This document shows, in pieces, positions 1 to 11,879 of a DNA stretch of 64,000 bases. The translations under genes were made by a program, and so were the position numbers. Every line of letters starts with the position of its first letter. The first letter of the stretch is position 1. Location: contig NC_062227.1 of the NCBI RefSeq assembly GCF_902686445.1, forward strand, positions 17,559,678 to 17,623,677, given 5' to 3'. The notes below the pieces were generated by a model. The model made no database searches, was not told the DNA's origin, and saw only the letters and a list, made by a program, of their open reading frames with translations. Origin of the DNA: Sciurus carolinensis. Lineage: Eukaryota > Chordata > Mammalia > Rodentia > Sciuridae.

Positions 1-1745
1 TATTTCCAAACCCAGAACCTTTTATTTTCTCTTTCTTATCTGTTGACCCCTTTTTGTCCACATTCTGAAACAACTCTTATGAAATTTTTGAATTTAGACA
101 AATTACTCCGATTTAACAAGATAAAATACTTTGTGGTTTATAGTACTCTAACTGAAACACAGTGAAAGGGGAGATGGTAGTTCTAAATCCAAATCTAAGA
201 GTTCCTTGGAGCTTTGCAGAACTGGAGGGGAGCAGGGGGAAGTGGTAAGGGAGCAGATGGAATGCTCACCCTCCGAGTTGAGGTTTTATCTGTTAGAACA
301 TAACTCTTAATAACCTTGTTTTTAGTAATGACACAAAGCAATTTTAAACACTTTTTAATTTACCAACCTATGAAAACACCAATAATGTTTAAATATGTTA
401 CCCCATGTAATTTAAGGAGTTAAAAGTACTTGATGTTATTTAACAATGAGCATTTTAACTTTGCAAATTAATCAGATGTCACCAACAAACACATTTGAGT
501 AATCCCATACATGTTAACTCTAATTCACTTATTCTGTAAAAACCAAGAATATCAGACAAGTGTCCTGAACAGTATTTGCTGTCTCTTTCCTGTTGAAGAA
601 AAGTCCTAGAAACAATTGATATTAGACATTGTTTAACATCAACATTCCATTAGTTTGACACCTAGAGACTTGTGAGTTATTTCTAAAGACATTTTACTTT
701 TATTAGTTTACCCAATTTAAATCGAACCCTTTTAAATCACGTGAATAAAAGTATTTGGATCCATTTTTAAATTTTAATTTTAGGAGCGCTCAGTTTTGAT
801 ACAGACAAAACATGACATTAGCATGACATACAAATAATACAAAATCAAAGGCCTTGTAACTTTATAGGTGAATCTCCATTGCAATGTAACAGATGTTCAA
901 AAACTCTAGTTGAATAAATATAGAACTGATCAAAAAGAAAAAAAAATCATTAACCTAGGTATGCAGGATCAAAATTATGAGCTCAAAAATACAGCATTAG
1001 AGAAAAACAAAACAAAACAAGAATCCTAGAGAATGAGTTAGTTCTGTGTAGTAGCCCAGGAGTTTAAAAGGGACACCTTTTTTTGTCTTTTCTTCAGGTC
1101 ACCCCTCTTTCCCGCTAAGAATGCTGCAGTTTACATTCCAATGCAGGCCTCAGCAAGGCCAGGCAGGGGGGAGGGAGGGATCACCTAGGACTTTTTAACC
1201 CTTTTTCTTCCTGGTTGAGAAATCAGGTTAGGTTTGAATGCAGAAAATCACAAAACATTATTTCTTACTACTTTTGAGGAATGGAGCTGCTGAGCTCTCT
1301 GCCTAGGGGGATTGGAGTAAACAAATCTCTCAGGAACAAGGAGAAGGACTGTAAAGTACCCTGCAATGAGTATCCCTAAGCCTAAGATCGAATTAACACA
1401 ATGAAGAATTTAATAGAAGGCAAGAGTAAAGACCATATAGTACAATACACAAACAGACAGACACGTAGCACGCTAAATCAAAAATTGGCTAGCTGGTACT
1501 TTGTCAACAAAAACAAACAATTTCTGATTGTGTCAAAGAGTTTCCCAGATGCAACACAATGCCCAAATGGGACAAAGAGTTACCCAGATGCAACAAAGTC
1601 GCCCAATTGCAGCACAGGACGGTGTTTTCAGAGCTCAGAGTTTAACTTCAGACACCACATCTTCACCCAGGGCTGGAGGAAATCAGGGTCCTGCCATCTG
1701 CTTGCTTGCATCACATCACCCGTGACTGGCACACGCCAGGGCATG
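1..1745. other. AT-rich block, no recognised gene or repeat
   Basis: Clearly more AT-rich than the 50 kb that follow. It carries A-runs, short T-runs and no recognisable SINE, L1 or LTR. On the minus strand there are AATAAA signals (TTTATT on the plus strand at 21-26), so it could be the 3' UTR of a gene transcribed leftwards and lying outside the window. I see no coding exon or splice pattern, so this stays a guess. The change to GC-rich sequence near 1.7 kb is abrupt. Confidence 0.35.
1534..1611. repeat. 39-base tandem duplication
   Basis: Two diverged copies of a 39-base unit, each starting CAAAGAGTT and containing CCCAGATGCAACA. They start at 1534 and 1573, at the right edge of the AT-rich block. 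Confidence 0.7.
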
Positions 1746-2682
1746 TAGCACTTCAGGGACAGGAGCAGACTCGTGACAGTGGGGCAGGGCAGGACCATCA
1801 GTCACCTGCCTGCCTCCTTCTCTGCCCTCCACTGGGCCTTTCCCTGTCTCAGCCAGGATGACCCTACACTACAAATCAGGGGTCTCCTCCAGGCCACCTG
1901 TGACTCCCAGATTCCTGCTCATGCAGGTAAAAAGCTGAACTCCTCGCTGGGTCCACAAAGCCCTGGGGAACCTGAACCCACAATCGCTCCATCTTCCTCT
2001 CCCATCATTCCCTTCCACCTTGCTGACCATGTCCTAACCACATCAGCCTCATTGCTGTATCTCCAATGAGTCCCTCCTGCCCCAGGACCTTAGGTCATAC
2101 TGCTGGCTCTTCCTGACTTGCTCATACCCCAGTCTTCACATGGTGAGTTCCTCTACCTGCTTCAAGCCTCTGCTCTCAGAGGTCTTATTTAAAATACTTC
2201 CCTTGTCTTGCACTCTCTCTTTACTTTTGCTTTACTTTTCTTCACTAAATTTCTTACTGTGGATAGCATTCTTTGCAGCCACTGGCATATGAGTTTCTCT
2301 GATACTCCCCCACCCTACAGTGCTAATGTCACTCCAGGAGGGTAAAGGCTTTGGAGAAAAAAGTGAACTAAACACAGGGTCTTGCCTTGTGCTTCCATTG
2401 TAAGCATTCAATGCCTGCATTGTTATTCTTGGGTCCCACTCTTGGGCCCCCTTTCTCATTTAGAACCTCTAAGTTCTTCCTCCTGCTCTGCAGAGGCTAT
2501 AAGAGGGGGCAGGTAGTTTTGGATCACTTGTCAGAAGAAACTGAGGCTCAGGGATGTGACATCACTTCCTAGATCACACAGTGCCCCTTAACTCTCTGCC
2601 AAAATTGTGCCCTCTGCCCCCCACAACATGGCTTCTGCCAGGCTGTTCCCCTGCTTGGGACCCCTTTACACTGCCCTATGAA
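1746..2682. other. Intergenic stretch with L2/MIR-like old repeats
   Basis: No gene seen. Around 2085-2230 the CT-rich text (TTCCTGACTTGC, CTCAGAGGTCTTATTTAAAATACTTCC) resembles the 3' region of L2. Around 2510-2580 GAAACTGAGGCTCAGGGATGTGACATCAC followed by GATCACACAG resembles a reversed MIR. Both are diverged and their boundaries uncertain. Confidence 0.45.
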
Positions 2683-3014
2683 CTGTTGGCCATAGTTGGA
2701 TCTTGAATGCTCCCCAAGGCCCATGTGTTGAAGGCTTGGTCTCTAGGCTATAAGGAGGTGGGGCCTCATGGAAGGAAGTTAGGTCATTGGGAGTGTGCCC
2801 TTGAAGGGGATAGTGGGAATCTCCCTGAACAACATCCTGCTTCCTGACTTTGCTTCTGCATTCTTTCCCCACCATGTAGGGCTGCCTCACCACAGGCCCA
2901 AAGCAACAGAGTCCTGGAAGGCAACCTCTGAAACTGTGAGCCAAAATAAACCTTTCCTCTCCTTAAGTGGCTTATCAGGTGTTTTGTCACAGTAACAGAA
3001 AGATGACTACCACA
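2683..3014 (+). mobile_element. MaLR-type solo LTR
   Basis: About 330 bases that start TGTTGGC and end near ACCACA. They have the order seen in MaLR LTRs: CCCATGTGTTGAAGGC, GGAGGTGGGGCC, TTAGGTCATTGGGAG, GCCCTTGAAGGGGA, then GAGCCAAAATAAACC with a poly(A) signal at 2945-2950 and a terminal GTCACAGTAACAGAAAGATGAC. No internal retroviral sequence flanks it, so it is a solo LTR. The exact subfamily is not assigned. A shorter relative lies at 20788-21060. Confidence 0.6.
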
Positions 3015-3727
3015 CTGATCTTCTTTTAGACTTCTTTTCAACATCACCTGCCTGCAGGTACCACCTCTCCCCTGAGCCTAGGGCACATTTGCTTTTTGGA
3101 AATCCTCAGCACTCCTGTTCCTCTTGAAACTGTCCATCAGAATTTACAGTATAAAAATGGGTGGATTAAAGGGCCTTTGTGGGATGCAAATGTAAGCCAC
3201 CCTAGGAAGGCAGGTGCTCCCCAGGTAAGATGGGGGAAGAAAAGAAAACCAATGTAGGTGCATTGATGAGCAGGGGCTCAGTCCTGCAGGGGTGCTTTGG
3301 AGGCTGTGAATGGCACTCTGAGGGGCAGGAAGCTGGGACATTCCTCCACAATCTCACAGGCCATTGGTTACAAGTTGTTCCAGAGCATGAGCTTCCTGGC
3401 ACTTCCAGTCTACCTTGTGTGGACACTGGAAAGCCTGCAGCCCAGAGAAGCAGATGTTGGAGGTAGGATGCCATCAACACATTTGAGAAGTGCCTCTGAA
3501 TGGTCCAGAGTGGGACAAGAGATGTGTGGTGCAAGTATCTCTTGCAGCTTCTTGCTGTAGATGCAACTTGTAGCTGTATAAACTGTCAATTCACAACACT
3601 CCACTTGGTACCCTGAACCTCGAATGTCTGAGAAGCCCAAGACCTGTGTTCTGTCCTCTGGATCAGAAATCATAGTTACGGAGTCCAGACTGAAACACCA
3701 GGACAACCCAGTGAGGCAGGCACATTT

Positions 3728-3855
3728 CATAGATGAGATGTAGAATCACAGAGAGATGAAGTGATTTATCTACGGTCACACAGATAGTAATGTAGTACAT
3801 GATGGTGCTGAAATTTGAACCCAGGGCCTGCACCCTAAGCTCACTCCTCTGCAAA
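3728..3855 (-). mobile_element. MIR SINE
   Basis: Reversed MIR core: CACAGAGAGATGAAGTGAT, then GGTCACACAGATAGTAA, then GAAATTTGAACCCAGG in the expected order and spacing. Confidence 0.75.
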
Positions 3856-3914
3856 TCATAGCTGGTCACATTACAATTACCCTTTCTTCATGTGAGGACA
3901 GTCTCTACATCCAC

Positions 3915-3990
3915 CCTGATCATCCCCATTTTATAGATGGGGAAACTGAGGCCCAGGAGGGATGTAATCAGAGAGCACATGGAACCAGAT
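3915..3990 (-). mobile_element. MIR SINE fragment
   Basis: Reversed MIR 3' half: CCCATTTTATAGATGGGGAA followed by ACTGAGGCCCAGGAGG. Confidence 0.75.
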
Positions 3991-4516
3991 CCTGGGGTGG
4001 AGACTCAGGCCATCTGCCTGCCAGGGAGTCAGCCTCAGTCACTGCCCCTCACTAGCCCCCTGGAGGCCAGCAAGCAGAAGCAAGTTTGGGAAATATGGAT
4101 CACTGCCATTTACCTGGCGATGCTATGGCCATACTGTGTAGCCTCCATGCAGTCTGCCTGTGAGGTCTGACTACACCCATGTCACGGCAGGGAGCCAATG
4201 TTGCTTCCCCTAGCATGCAACAGGGTCAAGATTCAAATTCAGGATAGTTGGCCTCCAGGACCAAATCCACCTTTACCTCCAAAGTAGGAATTCCTTTTAG
4301 GGCATCTGAGCTTGGTGGCCTCTGGTCCCTGGACACATGTCAGTCCCCTGTGGGCAGCTCCAGCTGTGTCCTGTCTCTTCCCAGAGGAGCATCTAGACAT
4401 CAGACATGGGCCCTGCTCTGCTGTCAGCGTCAGAGCCAGCACCTGGCCCAGCCTTCATGGTTAGCATGACACCCCCAAAACAGGGAGCAGACATTCTTCC
4501 CGGAGTCTTTAAATCT

Positions 4517-4538
4517 GCAGCAGCAGCAGCAGCAGCAG
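4517..4538. repeat. (GCA)7 triplet repeat
   Basis: About seven uninterrupted GCA units. The surrounding frame is not a recognised gene, so no polyglutamine or polyalanine product is claimed. Confidence 0.9.
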
Positions 4539-5144
4539 GCCTGCTTTACGGGCTCCAGCTGGAAGCCACCACAATGCTTATCCCCCACTCTAAAATGCAC
4601 CCCATTATTTGTGAAGAGTAACTTGGGGGACTGTTGTCACTTCTCTGTAGAGGGGACTCTCAGTGTTGGTTCTGAATGCTGCTTTCACTCCCTAGAGTGA
4701 CCCTCCTGCTCCCACCTCAGTCCTCCAGCTCCAGGGGTGCAGGTGGGAAAATGGAGGCTTGGCTGCTGCCTGCCCAGTCCTGCCATGGCTCAGTGGAGGG
4801 AGGGACAGCCGATGGGCAGAGAGGGCTGGGCCTGGGTCCCTGGGTCTGTGGTACCAGTTCAGGCTTGGCCAAGGCGAGGGGCGCAGGCATCTTTCTCTCC
4901 ACCGGTTTCTTTCTGGGTGAGGATGTTGCAGGGCCTCCCAGAACTGCTTCCACTGGGTCTGAATCAGGACCTCCAGATCCCTACTTCACACGCAGCATAA
5001 AAACTCCAAAAGCAGCAGTGTCATTTGCAGATTAGCTCCTCACATGATGAAATGATTTATTCAGGAGATTCTTCTCCTCCCTCCACTCCTCTTTTTTTCT
5101 TCTTTCCTTGACTGAGAACAGATTAACCAGAAATTAAAGCTGAG

Positions 5145-5395
5145 GGGGGACAGAGGCGAGTGTGATGGGGTCAGTGAGAGGAGGCTGGGGAGGGAGGTGT
5201 CCAGGCTGCCAGGGGTCATGAGGACAGGGAAGGGAAGGGGCTGGGGCTGGTGGGGAGGATGGAGAGGGAGCCAGGAGGGAGGAGGGGAGCCAGGTGAGAG
5301 GCAGGGAGAGATGGAGGACAGAGCAGGGGTGAGTCAGGGAGAGGGAGAGAGGCCAGGAAAAGGAGGAGGAGAGAAGTTGGAAGGAAAAATACCTG
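5145..5395. repeat. Purine-rich, G-run-rich tract
   Basis: About 250 bases that are strongly G+A on the plus strand, with many GGG and GGGG runs spaced a few bases apart. The composition could form G-quadruplexes. The long minus-strand frame over it (5134-5655) is a by-product of this bias, being Ser/Pro/Leu-rich. Confidence 0.7.
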
Positions 5396-5711
5396 AGTTT
5401 AAGAAAACAAACCACCAGGAGTGAGGAAGGAGAGCAGATGAAGTGAGAAGAGCGAGTGAGTGTGGGAAAGTCTGCCCTGTGCAGACAGGTCCCAGGGATG
5501 GGCCCCCTGGGTGCTCGCCCCCACCCCAGATCCTGCATCCTGTGCAGCCCGTCAGCTGGTGGTGCAGAGTGGAGCTGCCACACACCCTGGCCAGGCAGAG
5601 GCCAGGGCTGCCCAACCGGTCCTCCTTGGTGTCTCCCCTTTGCTATTTCATGCATCTACATACATTTATATAAACATCTATGAAACATAAAGATTCATGT
5701 ATAACTCCACA

Positions 5712-5717
5712 TCTCTC

Positions 5718-5756
<39 letters not shown>

Positions 5757-5757
5757 C
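5712..5757. repeat. (CT)n microsatellite
   Basis: Nearly pure CT dinucleotides, with CTTT interruptions near 5719 and 5740. Confidence 0.95.
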
Positions 5758-5909
5758 CCGCCACATCTCTTTTGCAAGCCCACAAGATAACCAGGCCTGG
5801 AGCAGAGTCTACAAGGATAAGAAGATTAGGGAGGATCACTTCATCTTGTAAGATTTCCAGGAGGGATATTTTATTCTCAGAAGGCCAGTCAGAATTTTCT
5901 AAATAGGCT

Positions 5910-6660
5910 GTGTCTGAGTGAACCCAGAGCTGTTCCCCACTGGGACATTAATTGTACAAAGAGTGAAAGACAGGCAGGCGAAGATGAGCATTAATGATTA
6001 TTTGATTATCTTGAGCTTTAACAAACCCAGCCAGTTCATCTGGATGTGAAAAATTAGCTGTTCTCACAGCAGCAAATTTGACAGCAATCGGCATTATATA
6101 TCTTTTTCTCCAGAGAGGAAGCAGTCTCTGTGCTAGGGCTCAGGGCTCACAAGGACACCCAGTTTCTCTTGATATGACCCAGGGGTCAGGTTCTCTGGAT
6201 GAAGAAAAAAATCTGCCAACAATGCAGGGCCTTTTCAAGGAATGTTCTAGATCAATATCTTAAAGTATAAACATAAATTGGCTACAGGATGAACTCAAGC
6301 TCTTGCTTCCTTAAAATAGAAAATTAAAAAAAATTAAACTACTTGGTTTATGGCCCAGTTGCGGGGGGCATTTTGGTCTAGAACTGTGTCACCTGAGGCT
6401 GTGGTTATTAGCCACACATGACTGTGGGGCTGGAGACCTGGCAGATCTGGAAAGAGATGTGCCATACATGCAAAACACTTGGCAGACCTCAACAACTTAG
6501 CAGGAAAAATATGATGGGCAAAGTCAACTAGAGACATTTCTACCTCGATGACGATGGAAATGAAGACAGGGTGGACACACCAAGTAAAGCCTGTTATTAA
6601 AATTAATCCCACCTGTTTCTTTTTGCTTTGATGCTGGCACGTTTTAATGATATATGTGAC
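5910..6660. other. AT-richer non-coding island, candidate conserved element
   Basis: No gene or known repeat. The segment 5940-6110 is rich in ATTA/TAAT cores (GACATTAATTG, GCATTAATGATTATTTG) and lacks repeat structure, the look of a developmental enhancer. Conservation cannot be judged from one sequence. Confidence 0.35.
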
Positions 6661-8404
6661 TCCTGCTCTATTTTGGGTGGATGCCTCTGCTTTAGATGCT
6701 GGGTCATGCGCACAGTAGGAGTTTTAGAAAGCTGTGGGGTTTGGTTGTTGGTGGAGAGTTCAGCAGGTTAATGGAACTCATTCCAGTTCCAAGTCAGCGC
6801 CCACAGGTTAACAAGAGGCCCTGATTAGGGGACCCTACAGTGGTCCTTCAGCAGCTCAGACTTCAGAGCACTTGCTGTGGGTTCAACTCTGCTCTGAGCA
6901 GGTCACTCAGTTGATCTCGCTCAGCCCCAGGATGCCCTCGGAGGGAGGACCCATTTAGTCCCATTTCAGCAGGGTAAGGATGACTTGGAGAGGAGCTGTT
7001 TATTGAGCATTTCCTGTTCCCTCAAGGGCTTGTCCTTTGGCTTTGGCTTTGGGATGGTTGTGTTGGGTTCCCCTTCTCCTCCATTCAATCTATGGACCGC
7101 CTGACTCACTGGCATGCCATGACCTTTAGCCAGTGACAGCCAGGACACCTCTCTGATTTTGTCCCTCCCCTTCTCTCCTTGTATCAAATAGCCACTCTCT
7201 CACTGGGCCCCACTGCAGCCCCCCACAGATGAAGATGATTCACTCAGAAGCTTTCAGGGTAAAGGGAAGGAACCCAACAGAAATCTGGAGCAGGGTGCTG
7301 GATCCAGTGCAGCCTCCGCTGAGTGGCCTCGGCAGTCCCTCCAGCTCTCTGAGCCTCAGTCATCCCAGCTGCAGAGCAGAGGCCCACACGCCTCTCTTCC
7401 AGGAGAGCACCTGCTGCGTGGGTTACTCTGGGTCAGGGGACATCATAAATGCTCAGGAGAGGCTCATCATGAGGACCGAGGAGTCAGCTGAGCACCCTCC
7501 CGAGTTCCTCTCCCTCCCTGCCTTCTTTATCCAAGACCCTGGATTCTACTCTGGGCAGCACTGGGCCCAGTTCCGGGCTCTCCTGAGCCAGGAGCAGTGC
7601 AGGGCTGCCTGAGGTCCCTGGGTGGGGGTCTTGGGAGATTCTTTAAAAGGAGCCATCCCAGCTGAAAAGAACCCCTGCCCCTTCCCAGCCTCTCACATTC
7701 TCTGAGACTGGAAGGTGGCTGGAGACTGGAAATAGGGTCTCCTGACTGGGGGGACCACATGAAACAGACCCCCACCCACTCTGAGACCCCAGCCATGGTG
7801 GTTTGTAAGGGCAGTGGGGGTATGATCATCAGCTCAGCCCAAGCCACTGGGGCACGTAGTGTTGGCACCACTGGGAGCTGGCGCAGCGTGGCCATTGTCA
7901 CCATCACCATCAGAGCTGTTGTGGTCATTGGACAAAGCCTACCCGGGGTCCTCTGGGCTGAGCCCCAGCCCTGCTCCCCAGCATCCCAGCTCCTCCATCT
8001 CCCCAGCCCTGCTTCCATTTATGTCCCCTGTCCCAGCCGCCTCCTCTCTGCTTTCTCCTTCCTGTTTATTTTATCTCAATTTTCCACCCATCTGTTCCCT
8101 ACACAACAACTGCCATCTTTGTTCTTGGCCACTACCCAGAGTAGCCTGAGAGGGGTGGTATGGCCTGAGCAGGGCCACCAGGCAGTCACCAGGCAGAGGA
8201 GTGTGTCCAGGCCAATCCATCACCACTGCCTGTCAGCATGCAGGCAGCAGCCAGAAAGCCCACTGGGCCATTCTTGGAATCTCCACTGTCCCTCTGCATG
8301 CAGTACCAGACAGGCATGGGGGACCCAGGATAGGCCACGGGCTATGGGCCTCGAGGGTCTCCCTGACTTTGTCCTCACTCCAGTCCTATCAGCGAGGGCA
8401 GCTT

Positions 8405-8545
8405 CTTCTATCCTGTTTTACAGATGTGCAACTGAGGCTCAGAGAGAGGCCCTCACTTGCCCAGGGACATGAAGCAGCATGGGGACACAATGGGGACTGG
8501 AACCCAGTTTTGTCAACCCCAAGGTCTGTGATCTCTGAAGCACCT
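8405..8545 (-). mobile_element. MIR SINE
   Basis: Reversed MIR: TTTTACAGATGTGCAACTGA, GGCTCAGAGAGAGG, CACTTGCCCAGGGACATG, then ACTGGAACCCAGTTTTGTC in order. Confidence 0.8.
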
Positions 8546-9021
8546 GCCATGCTGCTCCTGGAGCCTGCTTTTTCAGGGTAGCCAAGAAATTTGCACCTTC
8601 AGGACAGAGACATAGGACCAATACCTGCAGAATTGTCTTCTAGGGAGGCCCTCTCTCCCTGGAGTGGGTGGGTGAAGTGGGAACAGGAAGAAATGGTCAT
8701 CATGGTAGGCCAGAGAGCACAGTGGATCTGAGCAGGGGCTCTAGGGCCCACTCCATGCTTCTGCCTCTGCCTTTCCTGCTCCATGAATTTGTTCAAGTGG
8801 CTTCATCTCTCTGGGCATCAGGTTCCTCATGGTGTTAAAGGGAGGCCCTGCATTGTGTGGCAGCTAGGAAGATTCAGTGCATAACAGGAGGGCTGATGTT
8901 TAGGAAGCAGCACAAAAATACTATATATTTTACTCATTCCAGTCCTACTTGGGGCTGGTGTTTTATTTCCCTCCCATCATGTACCTCTCCAAAGAACCCA
9001 AGAAAGTTACATACAATTATT

Positions 9022-9090
9022 ACTCCCATTTTATAGGGGCTGAAACTAAGGCTCAGATCCTTGCCTGTGACCACCTAGCTAGAAACACCA
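9022..9090 (-). mobile_element. MIR SINE fragment
   Basis: Reversed MIR: CCCATTTTATAGGGGCTGAA, ACTAAGGCTCAGATCC, TGACCACCTAGCTAG. Confidence 0.7.
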
Positions 9091-9111
9091 TGCATTTTTT
9101 TCCTGCATCTT

Positions 9112-9190
9112 TAGGCATTGTTTGAGCACCTACTGTGTGCAGGGCTTTGCCCTGGGTGCTGCTGCAGTTGCAAAAAGATGGCTTCAGAGC
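9112..9190 (+). mobile_element. L2 3'-end fragment
   Basis: TTTGAGCACCTACTGTGTGC followed by AGGGCTTTGCCCTGGGTGCT is the usual L2 tail text. A second copy lies at 27455-27545. Confidence 0.55.
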
Positions 9191-9239
9191 AGCACTGGTT
9201 TGTTAAGGGCCCCACTCTTTGCCAGACTTTAAGATGCCT

Positions 9240-9268
9240 GAGCTCAGCTGCCCCTAGAGGGAGGCTCT
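9240..9268 (-). mobile_element. MIR SINE, left part split by a retropseudogene
   Basis: These bases join to 11880-11910 (GAGAACACTGAGGCCCCAAG) once the insert at 9283-11865 is removed. They then read as one reversed MIR, so the retropseudogene landed inside it. Confidence 0.55.
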
Positions 9269-9282
9269 GATATCCTCATCTT
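9269..9282. repeat. Target-site duplication, left copy
   Basis: GATATCCTCATCTT matches GATATTCTCATCTT at 11866-11879 with one mismatch. The pair flanks the RBMX retrocopy, with its poly(A) tail (T-run on the plus strand) directly inside this copy. This is the mark of L1-driven retroposition. Confidence 0.85.
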
Positions 9283-9345
9283 TTTTTTTTTTTTTTTTTT
9301 GCACGTTAAAGTTTTATTGTCTCAATACAAAACATTCATCTTATA

Positions 9346-10405
9346 GAAGAAAAAGTAGGTCCAAACCTTCAACTTGTTGGCTTAGGATCAGACTTCCTTA
9401 ACAGGACTCCCATAGCACATGAAATAAAAGCAAGAATCAACAACTGGAATAGATTCAAACTAAAAAGTTTTCTCTCAGCAAAGGAAACTATCAGTAATGT
9501 GAAGAGAGAGCCTACAGAGTGGGAGAAAATCTTTGCCACTCATACTTCAGATAGAGTGCTAATTTCCAGAATCTATAAAGAACTCAAAAAACTCTACACC
9601 AAGAATACAAATAATCCAATCAACAAAAGGGCTAAGGAAATGAACAGACACTTCACAGAAGAAGATATACAAGCAATCAACAGATATATGAAAAAATGTT
9701 CAACATCTCTAGTAATAAGAGAAACACAAATGAAAACTTCCCTAATATTCCATCTCACCCCAATTAGAATGGTGATTATCAAGAACACAAGCAACAATAG
9801 GTATTGGCAAGGATGTGGGGAAAAAGGTACACTCATACATCGCTGGTGGGGTTTCAAATTAGTGCAGCCACTCTGGAAAGCAGTATGGAGATTCCTCAGA
9901 ATGTTTGGAATGGAACTACCATTTGACCCAGCTATCCCACTCCTTGGCCTATACCCAAAGGACTTAAAATCAGCATACTACAGAGATACAGCTACATCAA
10001 TGTTCATTGCTGCTCAATTCATCATAGCCAGATTGTGGAACCAACCTAGAAGCCCTTCAGTTGATGAATGGATAAAGAAACTGTGACATATATATACAAT
10101 GGAATATTACTCTGCCGTGAAAAATGATAAAATTATGGCATTTGCAGGCAAATGGATGAAATTGGAGAATATCATGCTAAGTGAGATAAGCCAATCTCAT
10201 AAAACTAAAGGACGAATGATCTTGCTGATAAGCAGATGAGGACATATAATGGGGGTGGGAGGTGTTAGTGTTAGGGTTAGGGTTAGGTTTAGGGTTAGGG
10301 TTAGGGAAGGTGGCAAGAATGGAGGAAAGAAGGACTGTATAGAGGGAAAAGAGGGGTGGGAGGAGTGGGGGGAAGGGAAAAATAACAGAATGAATCAAAC
10401 AACAT
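9346..10405 (+). mobile_element. Truncated LINE-1 (ORF2 C-terminus and 3' UTR)
   Basis: Only the end of ORF2 and part of the 3' UTR remain. The frame 9499-10086 encodes the C-terminal ORF2 region, including a stretch beginning NRYWQGCGEKGTLIHRWWG. It ends where a Trp codon has become TGA (10084-10086), before the usual terminus. The 3' UTR contains a TTAGGG-like run at 10265-10306 and a G-rich purine tract typical of squirrel L1. No poly(A) tail or clear target duplication is seen, so both ends are truncated or rearranged. It lies inside the 3' UTR of the RBMX retrocopy and is therefore younger than it. Confidence 0.9.
10265..10306 (+). repeat. Telomere-like (TTAGGG)7 tract in the L1 3' UTR
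   Basis: Seven hexamers: TTAGTG, two TTAGGG, TTAGGT, three TTAGGG. They are embedded in the L1 3' UTR between its G-rich segments, so they belong to the L1 and not to a chromosome-fusion scar. Confidence 0.9.
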
Positions 10406-10406
10406 G

Positions 10407-10424
10407 AGCTACATCCTCAGCCCT
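10407..10424 (-). mobile_element. Possible ID-SINE start fragment
   Basis: Read on the minus strand, GGGCTGAGGATGTAGCTC matches the first 18 bases of ID-type SINEs. It lies at the L1/RBMX 3' UTR junction. Too short to be sure. Confidence 0.3.
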
Positions 10425-10853
10425 TAACTCAACTTTCTGATATCCAGTGATACTTAGTTCTAAATTGCAGAGTTGCTTCAGCTAAACAGAATGAAAGCCA
10501 AAGCTATATACTCTATATAAATAGCCACAAGAACTTTCTGAGTACCTCCTCCACTTGCCAATTTCTTTGTTTCCCTTTCTCCATTTGGTCAATTTTAAGT
10601 AACTACCACTCCCTGGTTAAGAGTGTTAACCAACACTAATGCCTTCCTCAGATCCATAAGAACCCTTGAAGACAAAAACCTATTGCCTGCACCAAACCAA
10701 CTCTGATGAGCACTGCTTATGCGACTGCTGTGACTGATCGACAATCAGCATTCTTCTGCTTCAACAACTCTTAGCATTTGATTTCTCTTGCTGCCAGCTT
10801 TATCTACTGTGAATAAATCAGCACTCCATGACCACAATGACCATAAGTCCTCA

Positions 10854-11231
<378 letters not shown>

Positions 11232-11274
11232 TTAGGAGAAGGACCCTCACTTCTTGGTGGTGGTCCTCTTTTTA

Positions 11275-11757
<483 letters not shown>

Positions 11758-11865
11758 TCAAGCTCCTATGAGCTCACCGACAAGGCCTTTCAAGCAGCTC
11801 AGCACGAGTGACAGCTGCTGGATCTGGGAACAGAACAGAGAAGCCGCTAGGACTACTGCACAACC

Positions 11866-11879
11866 GATATTCTCATCTT
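11866..11879. repeat. Target-site duplication, right copy
   Basis: GATATTCTCATCTT, partner of 9269-9282. It marks the 5' end of the RBMX retrocopy. Confidence 0.85.

Larger units (their letters stand above)
3015..5090. other. Non-coding stretch with MIR relics
   Basis: No gene recognised. It contains two reversed MIRs (listed separately) and one short GCA repeat. The frames here overlap on both strands and resemble no protein family known to me. Confidence 0.5.
6661..9268. other. Non-coding stretch with MIR/L2 relics
   Basis: No gene recognised. The largest open frame (7759-8472, plus) has no family resemblance and lies over a MIR. Listed repeats inside are MIRs at 8405 and 9022 and an L2 tail at 9112. 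Confidence 0.5.

Noticed and set aside
7759..8472. 237-codon plus-strand frame as a gene
   Set aside because: It overlaps a MIR, and its residues resemble no family. Chance frame.
10265..10306. Interstitial telomere marking an ancient chromosome fusion
   Set aside because: The hexamers lie inside a recognisable L1 3' UTR, in a position known to me for squirrel L1, and are not head-to-head.
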